Shown in pieces: positions 10,768 to 21,804 of a DNA stretch of 64,000 nt. Under the pieces are notes generated by a model. That model was not told the origin of the DNA, did not search any database, and was given only the letters and a program-made list of their open reading frames with translations. The stretch covers positions 1,860,001 through 1,924,000 of the forward strand of contig JAOWBW010000025.1 of NCBI GenBank assembly GCA_026119855.1. The letters are read 5' to 3'. A program made the translations under genes and the position numbers. Every line of letters begins with the position of its first letter. Within the stretch, counting starts at the first letter, position 1. This DNA is from Campanula takesimana. Its lineage: Eukaryota > Streptophyta > Magnoliopsida > Asterales > Campanulaceae.

Positions 10768-11691
10768 ATGGTTCGTAGAAGGAGTGGTGAAGGTAGTACC
10801 GGTAATGCAAATCAGAATGATACAAGGGAAGAAGCACGTGCCATGTTTCAAGGCATGTTCGAGGCGGCCATGAAAGCCATACATGATCAAGGTCCGAGGG
10901 TAGAACAAGCACCATCCCGCTATGGATTGGAACAATTTCTCAAACTGAAACCGGTTGAATTCAATGGGGAACCCGATGTTCGGAAAGCTGAATTGTGGAT
11001 TGAGTCGATGGAGAAGATTTATGAGGTATTTGGTTGCTCGGATGAGGACAAGGTCCGGTTCGCGGCTTACAAACTTGTGGGAGCCGCCGAGCATTGGTGG
11101 AAGGGTGTTAAAGCTACTTGGGATGATACTCACACGGTGTATGCGTGGGAGTTGTTTATGCGCAAATTCAAGGAGCATTTTATTCCGGTTGTTGATCAAA
11201 ACCGAAAGGAGATCGAGCTACTCAACCTAGAGCAAGGTGTGTTGTCTATAGCACAATACTCGGCTAAGTTCATAGAATTAGCCCGGTATTGTGACTATTT
11301 GGTGAGGACCGAGGAACAAAAAGCTATGAGATTCATTCGGGGATTGAAGACCTCCATCTGTACTCAACTTATTACCCAACGGATTGTGACTTTCCAAGAT
11401 GCGGTGGACCGAGCCTACTTAATAGAGCAAGATATCGGGGAGCACAAAAGGAAAACCGAGGTTATGGGTACGGGTAAACTGGGAAGCCATGCTAAATCGC
11501 AACCTCAACACCGTTCCGACAATCGAGGTAACCCGGGAGCATCATCTCAGTTTAAGGGGCAAACCATACCGAGGAATCCGGGTACTACTCCGGGGATTCA
11601 GAATAGGAAGCCTTGTACCTTTTGTCAGAAGGTAGGCCATACGTAGGATAGGTGTTGGAAAAAGCAAGGCAAGTGTACCAATTGTGGTGAA
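10768..11691 (+). pseudogene. gag: gag part of G1 gag-pol (in-frame stop at 11644)
   Basis: The ATG at 10768 opens MVRRRSGEG. It contains the capsid region found in retrotransposon Gag (RYGLEQFLKLKPVEFNGEPD, ELWIESMEKIYEVFGCSDED, AEHWWKGVKATWDD) and ends in two CCHC knuckles: CTFCQKVGHT-stop-DRC and CTNCGEMGHFAREC. A TAG at 11644-11646 replaces one codon within the first knuckle; the frame then continues unchanged into the second knuckle and protease. G2 has Glu at the matching place. Gag packages element RNA into cytoplasmic particles. As it stands, only a Gag truncated before the second knuckle could be made, unless the stop is read through. Confidence 0.9.
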
Positions 11692-13245
11692 ATGGGGCAC
11701 TTTGCGAGGGAATGCACGAGGTACCGAGGTCAGTCGTCCGGGTCAGGGGTTGGTACTAATCAGGGTCAGAAAAGGGATGCCGCTGGGAAGCCCAAAGTTC
11801 AAGGGAAGGTTTATGCCATGAATCAACAACAAGCTACCGATGATCCATCCGTTATTGGAGGTATTGTTTCTGTGTCTAATGTGAGCGCACGAGCGTTAGT
11901 AGATCCAGGATCATCTCATTCATACATTTCTGTGCAATTTTCTTCCATGTTAAATGCTGCATTCGAGTCTTTACCGTACGTGCTAGAGGTGTCGACCCCT
12001 ATAGGAGAATGCTTGATTTCTGATCGAGTCTTTCGTGCTTGTGATGTGGTTATTTGTGGTCGTGTCCTTTGTGCGGATTTGGTAGTTCTTCCTATCCAAG
12101 ACTTTGATGTCATTTTGGGTATGGATTGGTTGAGCAAGTTTCATGCTTCCGTTGATTGCCGTAAGAAAACTGTTACTTTTTCTATTCACGATGTGCCTAA
12201 ATTTGTGTTTGAGGCTAGTCCTCTGAGTAGAAAGGTTCGCTTAATTTCTTTTATGAAAGCGAGAAAATTATTGCATAGTGGTTGTGAGGGATATTTGGCT
12301 AGTGTTCTTGATACTAGGAAAGAATCCCCTAGTTTGGATAGTGTTCGGGTAGTTCGGGAATTTCCCGATGTTTTTTCTACCGAGTATGATATGCCTCCCG
12401 ATCGTGAGATTGAGTTTTATATAGACCTTTTGCCGGGTACGGCTCCAATTTCGAAAGCACCTTATAGATTGGCTCCCGCAGAGTTAAAGGAATTAAAGGT
12501 TCAATTGCAAGAGTTGCTTGATCGAGGGTTTATCCGCCCTAGTGTTTCCCCGTGGGGAGCACCGGTTTTATTTGTGCGGAAGAAAGACGGTTCATTGAGA
12601 TTGTGCATCGATTATATAAAGTTGAATCAGGTTACGGTGAAGAATAAATACCCTCTACCCCATATTGATGATTTGTTTGATCAGCTTCAAGGGTCCGTGG
12701 TTTTCTCTAAACTTGATTTGAGGAGTGGCTACCATCAGTTGAAGGTTCGATCGGAGGATATTCCGAAGACTGCTTTTCGCACTCGTTATGGTCATTACGA
12801 GTTCTTGGTTATGCCGTTTGGGTTGACGAACGCGCCGGCCGTATTTATGGATTTGATGAACCGAGTTTTCCATCCTTATCTTGATTCGTTCGTGGTGGTT
12901 TTTATCGATGATATACTCGTCTACTCTAAATCCCGAGAGGAGCACGAGCAACATTTGAGGACAGTTTTATCCGTTCTTGTGAGGGAGAAATTATTTGCGA
13001 AGTTTAGCAAATGCGAATTTTGGCTCGAGAAGGTGTCATTTCTGGGTCATGTGATTTCTAAAGATGGGATTTCGGTGGATCCTTCAAAGATGGAAGCTAT
13101 AGTGGATTGGAAGAGACCCGAATCAGTGACAGAGATTAGAAGCTTTCTTGGTTTAGCCGGTTATTACCGAATATTTATTGAAGGGTTTTCGAGGATTGCT
13201 ACTCCGATGACTCAGTTGACCCGGAAGAATGTCCCGTTTGTGTGA
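11692..13245 (+). pseudogene. pol: protease and reverse transcriptase part of G1 (stop at 13243)
   Basis: Continues in the gag frame. Protease: LVDPGSSHSYIS near 11890-11930, with Asp-Pro-Gly in place of the more common Asp-Ser/Thr-Gly, a variant I have seen in plant Ty3 elements. Reverse transcriptase: YRLAPAELKELKVQLQELLD, LCIDYIKLNQVTVKNKYPLP, the FSKLDLRSGYHQ block and the catalytic FIDDILVYS at 12901-12927. The frame is stopped by TGA at 13243-13245, where the family normally has Trp. Sequence after the stop keeps the frame, so it is a single nonsense change, not a frameshift. Confidence 0.92.
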
Positions 13246-14570
13246 ACCGAGAAATGTGACAAGAGTTTCGAGGAATTGAAGAAGAGGTTGACTACCGCAC
13301 CGATCTTGACTTTGCCTAATGGGAGCGATGGCCTAGTGATTTATAGTGATGCTTCGAAAGAGGGTTTGGGTTGTGTGTTGACGCAGAATGGGAAAGTGAT
13401 TGCCTATGCTTCGAGGAAGCTGACCCCTAGTGAACAGAATTACCCCACTCATGATATGGAGTTAGCGGCTATTGTCTTTGCGTTGCACAAATGGAAGCAC
13501 TACCTTTATGGGGCGAAGTTTGAGATTTTTACCGATCACAAGAGTTTGAAGTACCTTTTCTCCCAGAAAGAGTTGAATAATAGACAGCGCCGATGGATGG
13601 AATTGTTGAAGGATTATGATTGCACGATTTCTTATCACCCGGGAAAGGCGAATGTGGTAGCCGATGCGATTAGTAGAAAGTCTTATGTGGCTTCGATGAT
13701 GGTCCGTGAATGGAAAATGCTTGAGGATGTTCGGGATTGGTCTCCTCGTGAATCGAGACATGGGGCTATTTTTGCGAATATTAGGGTGTCTCCGACCCTA
13801 ATTCAGAGGATAAAAGAGGCTCAGAAAGAAGATCCCGAGTTGGTGAAGATAATGGGTAAATTGAAGGAAAAGAACTTCGAGGATTTTTCATTGAGTTCGA
13901 GTGGAGTGTTGACTTTCCGTGGTCGTTTGTGTATTCCGGATGTTGATGGAATTAAACAGAGAGTTCTTGATGAGGGTCACAAATCGAGATATACTATTCA
14001 TCCGGGTAGTACGAAGATGTATCAGGATTTGAAGCAACAATTTTGGTGGATTAATATGAAAAGAGAGATAACGGAGTATGTTTCGAAGTGTCTAACGTGT
14101 CAGCAGGTCAAAGCCGAGCATCAGAGACCCGCGGGATTACTTCAGCCGTTAGAGATTCCAGAATGGAAATGGGAGCATGTGTCTATGGATTTCGTTACGG
14201 GACTGCCTCGTACCCGTAGGAAGTATGACAGTGTTTGGGTAATAGTGGATAGATTGACCAAGAGTGCCCATTTCTTACCTATTGACATCAGGTATTCGAT
14301 GGAGAAGCTTGCGACCCTTTATATTGATGAGATTGTTAGGTTGCATGGGGTTCCGGTTAGCATTGTGTCAGATCGAGACCCGAGGTTTACTTCTAGATTC
14401 TGGAAGGCGTTTCAGGAAGCTTTGGGTACAGATTTGCGATTCAGTACAGCTTTTCATCCCCAGACCGACGGTCAATCCGAGAGGACTATTCAGATTTTGG
14501 AGGATATGTTGCGAGCTTGTTCGATAGACTTTTCTGATTCTTGGGATTCACATTTACCGTTAGTGGAATT
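13246..14570 (+). pseudogene. pol: RNase H and integrase part of G1, truncated
   Basis: Same frame as gag. RNase H: LVIYSDASKEGLGCVL, KLTPSEQNYPTHDMELAAIV, FTDHKSLKYLF, then the usual NVVADAISRK. Integrase: zinc-binding His-His-Cys-Cys region (GHKSRYTIHPGSTKMY ... CLTCQQVK) and catalytic Asp at 14188 (MDFVTGLPR), Asp at 14371 (SDRDPRF) and Glu at 14479 (QSERTIQ). Homology stops at LPLVEF, exactly where the inverted Copia-type LTR starts (14571). The rest of the integrase and any chromodomain are missing from the window. No catalytic residue up to the break is lost. Confidence 0.92.
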
Positions 14571-16217
14571 TGTTGGGTTTCCAAGTAACATGCGCAGCGG
14601 AATTTAGCAATTAAAATTTTAAGAAACCCAAACCCATGGATCCGTTCATATGATTAAATCAAATACAACAACATGAATATAGGATAAAACTAACCCTTGA
14701 TGGCTATCAAAGTTTTCTCTTGGTCTTTGGTGGAGATTTGAAGACTTGATCACGATCACAAAGCTTGAACAGGAACTTTGAAGATGATGATTTTCACCCT
14801 CTAGCGGTATCCACACTTCGAACGAATATCAAAGGAGCTTCTTTGATCTTGGTTGCTAGACCAATATTATGAAACACACTTTCACAATATAATAAAGAAC
14901 TATATGGAATTTGTTTGTGAATTATTTTGTTCCTCAATCAATGATATCTTAGAACAAAATAAAATCTCTCTCAAACTCTTTGAGACTCACAAAAGCACTT
15001 CGTTAATATGGTCTGGCCGAATTGGGGTTTTTATACACAATTAAGACCTATTCCAAATAGGTAACTTGTGCCAAAAACCTTTCCTAATCAAATTAGGAAT
15101 TTTCCAACCGGCATACCGGGCGCCCGCCTGGTCCTACCCAGGCGCCCGCCTGTTTGGACAGAAAGTCCAATTCCTTTCCGGCTTGTTCAGGCCTCCGCTT
15201 GGTTGACCAGGAGGCCCAGAACTTTCCAGAAATTCCTTGGAGGTCCTCCGACCCTAAATACCAATATAGTCCTCTTATTTAAGATTCGTTCTATTGTGTG
15301 TGACCCTCTAGGATTATACTAAGTTGGCAATGGGATCAAACATGATCCCATAAGATATGATTAGGTTCTAGCAAACCGTCATACCTACCCAAATAGTATA
15401 ACTAGATACAAGTTCGCATTCCTTTAGAATATGTCACAATCCCTTTGTCCACGATGTCATTGAACACAAGTCATGGTCAAAGAGTCAACTTGTTTTGTTC
15501 AATACTTTCTCGATTCTGAATATGTTGATAATCCAAATGACATTGATCCAATCAATTCATTTGAGTCCGGCCGAACATTTCATCAACATCATTCCTACGA
15601 GAGGCCCAAGCTTGACATCTCTCCGTGGAGGGACAAATCCATTTAGCTTATTATTCTTCCCAACGAGAATCCGATTATGCCAATCATACCCTTTATAACT
15701 ACCGTGTTATGGTAGCGTTTGAATATGTCAAACACAATGTTCATCAAGTGGAAGACAATAATAACTTCATGTCTAAGGATTCAAATGACATAACTAATAT
15801 GAGATATATGTTCGACATAGACCATGACATAAATCTCATACAGCGGGTCATGTCCAGTACCTTGTTCCAAACAAGTACCCATAAATCTAACATGATCATC
15901 CCATGATCATTTAGCCTTTATACTAGTGCTTTAACAAGTACTAGGGACGGGGATTATTATAAGTAAACATGAACAACAATAATAATCAAAACATCTCTTT
16001 ATTGATATGAAATAAATGATAACAAGTATATGAGAGGCTAAGCCACTCATCAAGTAGCACATAAGGCTAAGCTAGCACGTTATAAAGGATATTGCTTCCT
16101 TCCTTATTCCTCCCAAGAATACCATTGTTGTCGTAGCTTGTATTACTTTGACAATCACGATCAATATCAAGAAACTGCTTATACAGAATATATAAGAAGA
16201 CCCGGTAACCAGTGTCA
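14571..16217 (-). mobile_element. Copia-type LTR, copy 2 (minus strand), right boundary unresolved
   Basis: Starts on the plus strand with TGTTGGGTTTCC, the inverse of the CCCAACA end of copy 1, and matches copy 1 in inverse to about 15840, where copy 1 leaves the window. Bases 14566-14570 (GAATT) would be the target duplication, but no second GAATT followed by integrase sequence was found. The homologous LTR therefore runs to at least 15840; 15841-16217 is AT-rich and has no recognised coding region. A TATA box (minus) is at about 15028-15035. Confidence 0.75.
15112..15155. repeat. GC-rich motif pair GGCGCCCGCCTG in Copia-type LTR copy 2
   Basis: Two copies (about 15117 and 15140) of a GGCGCCCGCCTG-like motif at the place where copy 1 has its GGCACGACCGTGCC cluster. 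It lies about 80-120 bp upstream of the minus-strand TATA box. The motif differs entirely between the two LTR copies, although their flanks align. Confidence 0.75.
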
Positions 16218-17030
16218 TTCCCAAGATCAAGATTCACGAGGTGTTCACGAGTTTAGCATTCACTTATATCAGGCGTATTGCTCTAATAAAGGAAGCTATG
16301 CCCTTACTATGGCCTGTAGTAAGGGGTCAAGCGCAGATACATAGATGCCCGATTATTACTTTGGCCCCAGCCTCATGATAAGCGTGAACCTATATACCTC
16401 CGAACAAGCAAGGACCAGCTGGACTCACACAAGAATGCAAAAGTAGATATTTACTTGAACTACGGGAGTAGAACAAATCCAAAAGTAGTGGACTAGCTCA
16501 TCAAGAAACATGCTTCAAGTAATCAAGAAGTCACATTATTATCAAGTAGCTATATGCAAGGTTTGCACATACACATCAAGAACATATTTCATACACATTA
16601 GTGCTTGTTCTTAGCACTTTCTAGTTCATTATCATACACATGTATTGGTGTCAAGTCATGTACAAGATTTTATTGTCTTATACTTCAAGTTATAATCAAA
16701 TCTTTGGACATTTAAGCATGTATAAGAGTTATACATTTTACTCTTACAAGTTCTTAATCCTATTCTTAGGATGCACAAACATTGGTTTCAAGACAAGCAT
16801 AACACATTAGTGCTTATTCGTAGCACTTTCAAGACATAAAGAAGAGTTGTTACTCTTATACTTAAGTTCTCATTTGAGTTCTATAAGTGTTTATGTTCAA
16901 GACTAAGTTCTAATGCCCCACAAGGTGCACAAACATTGCTAGTACATCTTATACTAAGGCTATATACCTTAACTAGGGTTACTTCCAACTTGTACAAACC
17001 TTAAACAACACTTTTATTTTTCAGGGTAAG

Positions 17031-17142
17031 TGGGCGGGCGCCCACTAAGGACTGGGCGGTCGCCCACTCGGCAGATTTATAAGGGGAACCTTTCAGTAGT
17101 TTTGGGCGGTCGCCTGACCCAAACATGGGCGGTCGTCCAAGG
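17031..17142. repeat. GC palindrome cluster GGGCGGTCGCCC in split LTR
   Basis: Four copies of GGGCGG(G/T)CG(C/T)CC-like motif within 112 bp: GTGGGCGGGCGCCCAC, TGGGCGGTCGCCCAC, TGGGCGGTCGCCTGA and TGGGCGGTCGTCCA. The first two are near-perfect palindromes. The surrounding sequence is AT-rich. Confidence 0.85.
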
Positions 17143-17454
17143 CTTTTTCCAGCAAATTGCAAATTTCTTCCCAGGCTACAAATTCTCCGTCCCAAGCGTA
17201 GGAGTAACTTTTTACTAACATTCTAACATTTAAGGAATGCCCAAGAGTGCACTAACAAGTTCAAAACATTATTTCAAGTTTACTCTTTTCTTTTCTACAC
17301 AGAGGGTTATACTCCCTTTGTCCCAAAATTACAAGTATCACAAAAATTGCCCCAAACACGAAATTGACAAGCACAAGTATCGAGAATAACATATATGCAT
17401 GTTATTACAAGCAAGGGGGAGCTAATAACTTACCTACTCCGGAATCAAGGTTAC

Positions 17455-18709
17455 TGTAGATACCCCGGGAAACCACAACTTGGCTAGACAAGTGAATTAT
17501 CCTAGGATGTCTAACTTGTTTTAGATTGTTTAGAGTCGCCACCTATGTTTTTAAAGGAACATAAGAAAAACCTAGAAATAGCCTAATTTATGTACAAAAC
17601 CAGAGATTCAGGAGAGAAGGGTTCGGGGGTTAGGTGACGGAGTGGGAAGTACTTAAACACCCACTCCGCCCCGCTTATGCGGGTCTTGCTACTATTGGTG
17701 TTCTAATGCTAAATGTCCTTCAATTTATTAATAGTGCTAACAATTATAATGTAAAGAAAAAGGGGAAGAAAAGAGAATTGTTTTATTTATAAATTTATGC
17801 TAAACAATTACATTAAGAAATGTATAGGAAATTACAGTAGAGATTAAAATGTAGGGAGATAACCTTAACCAACTTTAATGTAGTAAAGTGGTCATTTGGT
17901 CATGTCCCAATTGATGGGGATTGCATACTAGTAAGACTAGAATAAAAGAGAAGAAGAATAAAAGTACCTTTAGAAAAGAGTACCTTAAACTTTGACTTGA
18001 AGATGGTGTTGTTTGTAGAGAAATGGTTGTGCAACACTTTGTGTAGTGTTTGTTTGTAGGGAAAATGTGTTGAGAGAACTTGTGTATAGTTCTTGTAGGG
18101 AAGATGAAGTTGGTCCAAAGAGTGTAAAAAGAGTCCAAAAAGAGTCCCTTTCTAAGGTAGAAGATGATGGTTTTTATAGGTAAAAAAGAGAGGGAAAGGT
18201 TGGAGGGAAATTGGTCAATCCATATGAGATGGAATTGACCAATAGAAAATAAGATAAATAAAATAATAAATGAAAGAAATAAAAGAAAATCAAATAAAAT
18301 AAAAATGAATTATTTTGTTTTAAAGAGATGGCTAGAATAATGGGATTGGAGGTTATAAAACTAGGGGGGATGAATGTGGATGAGAAAAGAAGTCTTTTGT
18401 GATCAAGAAAGAGATGTTGCAAATAAGAAAAGGGAGGGAAATAAGGTGCAATCCGTTACTGCCAAAATGGGAAGCGCGTGAGTCCCGCTTTTGGGGCGAG
18501 ACGCGCGCGTAGCCCGTTAACAGTTCCGGAAGCGCCCGCGGCAGAAAAGGACAGAATGACCCTAAAAGTTAACTATGTTATGCAGTTTAGTCCAAAACTA
18601 ACGGAATCAGTTAGGAACTTAACCGAAGTAACAGAAATTAACAAAAATGAGTTAAATAAAAATACTTTGTATGCAATCGGGGTGAGAGGTCCAAGGCGGG
18701 GTGTCTACA
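17455..18709 (-). mobile_element. 3' LTR of T-B (complete)
   Basis: 1255 bp, TGTAGATACC...GGTGTCTACA, homologous to both T-C LTRs. GC-rich cluster at about 18476-18545 (GCGCGTGAGTCCCGC, GACGCGCGCG, GCGCCCGCGG). TATA box on the minus strand at about 18168-18180. Adjacent internal sequence GAGCCCCTCGG is, in sense, the polypurine-containing CCGAGGGGCTC next to the LTR. Confidence 0.92.
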
Positions 18710-18919
18710 GAGCCCCTCGGCGACGTGGATTGCAAAGCAAAACGCGTCGACGAAAGTAAAAACACCCGTCGAGGACATCGACAAAGAAAAAGAAAGAAAA
18801 GAAAGCAAAGACTCGATGAAAGCAGTAATTTGAAATTGCTAGAGGTAGGGGTGCACTCCCTGTGTGAGCGTATTTTGTTGGTAGAGGGGGTGGCATGATC
18901 CGTTGGTAAACCTGCCGGC

Positions 18920-19556
18920 TGAATCCGTTGAGTGAGGCCGTTAGTGAACCCTTGAATGAGGCCGTTAGTGAACCTTCGAATGAGGCTGTTAGTAAACCTT
19001 TGAGGAGGCCGTTAGTGAACCTTTGAGGAGGCCGTTAGTGAACCCTTGAAGGAGGCTGTTGGTGAACCTTTGTTGAGGAGGCCGTTAGTGAAATCCGTTG
19101 ATGAGGCCGTTAGTGAACCTTTGAGGAGGCCGTTAGTGAACCTTCGTTGACGAATCCGTTAGTGAAATCCGTTGATGAGGCCGTTAGTGAACCTTCGAGG
19201 CCGTTAGTGAACCTTTTTTGACGAATCCGTTAGTGAAATCCGTTGATGAGGCCGTTAGTGAACCTTCGAGGCCGTTAGTGAACCTTTGTTGTCGAATCCG
19301 TTAGTGAAATCCGTTGATGAGGCCGTTAGTGAACCTTCGAGGCCATTAGTGAACCTTTGTTGACGAATCCGTTAGTGAAATCCGTTGATGAGGCCGTTAG
19401 TGAACCTTCGAGGCCGTTAGTGAACCTTTGTTGACGAATCCGTTTGTGAAATCCGTTAATGAGGCCGTTAGTGAACCTTCGAGGCCGTTAGTGAACCTTT
19501 GTTGACGAATCCGTTAGTGAATTCCGTTGATGAGGCCGTTAGTGAACCTTTGACGA
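18920..19556. repeat. 71-bp tandem array in T-B
   Basis: The array is built from GAGGCCGTTAGTGAACCTT and GAATCCGTTAGTGAAATCC blocks. From about 19165 to 19540 they form a regular 71-bp unit (five or more copies); to the left the blocks are irregular. It is unrelated in sequence to the arrays at the same place in T-A1 (90 and 47 bp) and T-C (75 and 50 bp). Confidence 0.9.
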
Positions 19557-19609
19557 ATTGCTGCTTTGAAGCCGTGTGCTGTTTGGCGTTGCAGTTGACT
19601 TTTGCGGGG

Positions 19610-20095
19610 ATGCGGGCATGGTTGACTGTGGACCATTTTCTGCTGGGGATGAGGTGCCTCGAGTTGCAGATGCTGTTTGACTTCGCGGTGGTACCTGTTA
19701 TGTGCTTTGCAGGTATATGTGCTAGTGCAAGAAGATGCATGAAGTGTGAAATGAAGAGAGATATTGTGCTCGTAGTGCAATGTGATTTGAAAGCAGTTTT
19801 GCATGAGAGAGAGATTTGCAAGAATGAAGAAATTGCTTTTGTGTGCTGTGTGATTTTGAGGAAAGTATTAATGAATGATGTTCATACCTTCACTTACCAT
19901 GGCCGCTTGGGTGGAGATGGATTTCTGATGTCCGCGGAGGATGCTTTGATGGAGAATGTCCATTCTTTGGATGTTGATGAGAGAACGCTCTTGATGATGG
20001 GTTGGCGAGATGGTACTCTGGATGATGGGTTGGTCGTGCCAAAGGCTGCATACGTATCCCTTGAAGGGAATCAGACCAGCGTAGTTCAAGGATGA
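19610..20095 (+). CDS. antisense reading frame of T-B, 161 residues, function unknown
   Basis: The frame is antisense to the element, with an ATG at 19610; an open frame extends upstream into the tandem array. It contains HTFTYHGRLGGDGFLMSAED and then ALMENVHSLDVDER...GWRDGTLDDGLVVPK, shared with T-C (54150-54310) and T-A1. No known domain recognised. Position before the 3' LTR, antisense, recalls the additional frames described in Tat-lineage retrotransposons. Part of the 3' coding end overlaps the hairpin motif, so DNA or RNA structure may explain some conservation. Confidence 0.4.
   Translation: MRAWLTVDHFLLGMRCLELQMLFDFAVVPVMCFAGICASARRCMKCEMKRDIVLVVQCDLKAVLHEREICKNEEIAFVCCVILRKVLMNDVHTFTYHGRLGGDGFLMSAEDALMENVHSLDVDERTLLMMGWRDGTLDDGLVVPKAAYVSLEGNQTSVVQG
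20043..20090 (-). other. hairpin-forming motif, upstream copy (T-B)
   Basis: In sense: TGAACTACGCTGG, then TGATTCCC, then GGGATACGTATGCAGCC. CTACG and CGTAT/CGTAG form the arms. A near-identical block is in T-C at 54313-54360. I recognise GGATACGTAGGCAGCC as a frequent motif in plant intergenic repeats, but I do not know an assigned role. Confidence 0.6.
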
Positions 20096-20168
20096 TGGAG
20101 AACTCTGGGGAAGAAGTTATGGAGCAAGGCAAAGTAAAGCACATACTTTTGCACATAGAAGGAGAAAA

Positions 20169-20194
20169 AGAATTTTTTTTTTTTTTTTTTTTTT
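20169..20194. repeat. T-run
   Basis: A run of about 26 T follows GAAAAAGAA. T-C has two such runs at the homologous place (about 54438-54464 and 54510-54532). In element sense these are poly-A tracts between the internal region and the hairpin motif. Confidence 0.85.
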
Positions 20195-20390
20195 TAGATT
20201 AGAAAAGAATATGTACACATGCGAGAAAAGGATTTTTAGTTCGTGGGTGAACCATTTTAGCCATTGTGTGTTTGTAAAGCCAACCCAAGATCAAGTCATG
20301 TGCGATCGAAGTCCGGATTGCCTTTCTTGAATTCTGTCGTTGTCGTCGTCGTGCCCAACGAAGATTGATGTCTAACCCCGCCTGTGTGCC

Positions 20391-21437
20391 CAACGAAGAT
20401 TGATGTCTAACCCCAAGAGATTTGTCGATTATGGGGCTGGAAAAGACTTTTAATGCCGAGATAAGGGGTCGCTGATTGTGAAGCCCCTAGATCGCCTTTG
20501 ATGCCAAATTTGGAGTGACTTGCATAGCCCCAAGATAAATCAGCTCTTTGGTCCACTCAATGAATCGTCTTTTGTTGTTGACGTGAGCAAGCTCCAAGCT
20601 TCGAGAGATTGCTAAGCCCCAAATGTCATGGACTTGTTGCTTGCGGGCTTGGAGATGGTGAAATGTGAAGACCTTTCATTGTAAAGTTCCCAAATTATCT
20701 TGTGATCGGCTCGGCATTGAGCGCGGATGTACCGTCGGGTAGAATTCTTGATAAATATCCCCTTCTTGCTCTTACTGGGGAGATGAATGGCCTCATTGTG
20801 GTTGATACCCAAATGGCGGAGGGCTTATGTCAAAAGATACAGTAATGTCTTGCGGTGTCGTCGAGGTCGCGGATGATAAGGTCTTGGTGTGATAAAGTCC
20901 CAAATGAGTATGCTTGCTTGACTCTTCTTGAGTTGAACTAATGACGGATCTTCGGATGCAACTAGTGGTGTGGCCCAACTTTATCTGACCTGCACCTTGT
21001 GCTTTTGATCTTGGAGAAGGGGGTGCTGAATTGCAGAAACATTGGGATTGGCCGTGGCATTTCCCGCTATAACCCTGTTTTGATTAGAGTTTAGCATATT
21101 GAATCTTTTTCCTTTTCTCTAAGACTTCCTTCAAAATCTCGCTGTGAGTTCTAACAAAAATCATCAACTTCATTCATAACATCGAAGTCTTCATTTAAAA
21201 CCAAGAGGCCTTTGACTTGAAGTGTTGAGAGACCCTTTGAAGCTTGATCCCTTTCATGGAGACTACTCCCAAATTGCGTTGCTCGAGTATTGTTGCCCAA
21301 AAGACTGTCGGTCGCGAAGCCCCAATATTGCCCTTTGCTCGGATTACTGTAATGCCGTAGCCCAAAAGATTGTAGATTGCGAAGCCCCTTGAGACCTTCG
21401 GTGCCGAATTGAGGAAGCTTCCAACGTTGCACATGAC
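20391..21437 (-). other. T-B non-coding internal region
   Basis: Colinear with 3993-5030 (T-A2) and 54655-55700 (T-C). Holds AGCCCC-block sequence and no supportable gene. It includes an uninterrupted copy of the target (GATGTCTAACCCCAAGAG) into which T-A1 inserted in T-A2; a short duplication of CCCAACGAAGATTGATG lies at 20356-20402. Confidence 0.7.
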
Positions 21438-21496
21438 TTTTGTTAGAACTCACAGCGAGATTTTGAAGATTGCGAAGCCCCTTGAGACCTTCGGTG
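21438..21496. other. templated filler at the T-B deletion junction
   Basis: 21438-21468 is an exact inverse copy of 21129-21159, and 21467-21496 an exact direct copy of 21374-21403. LTR sequence follows at once (GATCAAGAAAG). Both sources are within 350 bp upstream. Junctions overlap by one to three bases (AG, GTG). This is the typical outcome of break repair with repeated template switching. Confidence 0.88.
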
Positions 21497-21804
21497 ATCA
21501 AGAAAGAGATGTTGCAAATAAGAAAAGGGAGGGAAATAAGGTGCAATCCGTTACTGCCAAAATGGGAAGCGCGCGAGTCCCGCTTTTGGGGCGAGACGCG
21601 CGCGTAGCCCGTTAACAGTTCCGGAAGCGCCCGCGGCAGAAAAGGACAGAATGACCCTAAAAGTTAACTATGTTATGCAGTTTAGTCCAAAACTAACGGA
21701 ATCAGTTAGGAACTTAACCGAAGTAACAGAAATTAATAAAAATGAGTTAAATAAAAATACTTTGTATGCAATCGGGGTGAGAGGTCCAATGCGGGGTGTC
21801 TACA
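21497..21804 (-). mobile_element. remnant of the 5' LTR of T-B
   Basis: Matches the last 308 bp of the left LTR (from GATCAAGAAAGAGATG at 18401), ending GGTGTCTACA. It retains the GC cluster (about 21569-21638), but has lost the TATA box and everything downstream in the sense direction. Confidence 0.9.

Larger units (their letters stand above)
8544..14570 (+). mobile_element. Tekay-like Ty3/gypsy element G1, 5' LTR to integrase
   Basis: The order is 5' LTR (8544-10647), PBS for initiator tRNA-Met, gag, protease, RT, RNase H, integrase. It is inserted in the GC-rich leader of T-A2. The coding part is cut at 14570 within integrase, where the inverted Copia-type LTR begins; the C-terminal integrase (chromodomain expected in this lineage) and 3' LTR are not found in the window. 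It is the only element here with a polymerase. Confidence 0.9.
17455..21804 (-). mobile_element. Tat-like element T-B, internally deleted, TSD GTTAC
   Basis: It is bounded by TGTAGATACCCC (17455) and GGTGTCTACA (21804), with GTTAC on both sides (17450-17454 and 21805-21809). The left LTR is complete (17455-18709). The internal region follows T-C to about 21437 and then jumps, through about 60 bp of copied filler, into the last 308 bp of the other LTR. Gag, leader, PBS and most of one LTR are gone. The deletion happened after insertion or in the inserted copy; matching TSDs show the outer ends are original. Confidence 0.92.

Noticed and set aside
15841..16217. remnant of Copia pol or start of a gypsy gag next to the inverted LTR
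   Set aside because: A short ATGGTATTC frame resembles the G1 gag start by position only; it stops within 20 codons and has no Gag motif.
20169..20194. T-run as a LINE or SINE tail
   Set aside because: No target duplication or LINE coding sequence nearby; the run is internal to T-B and homologous to runs in T-C.
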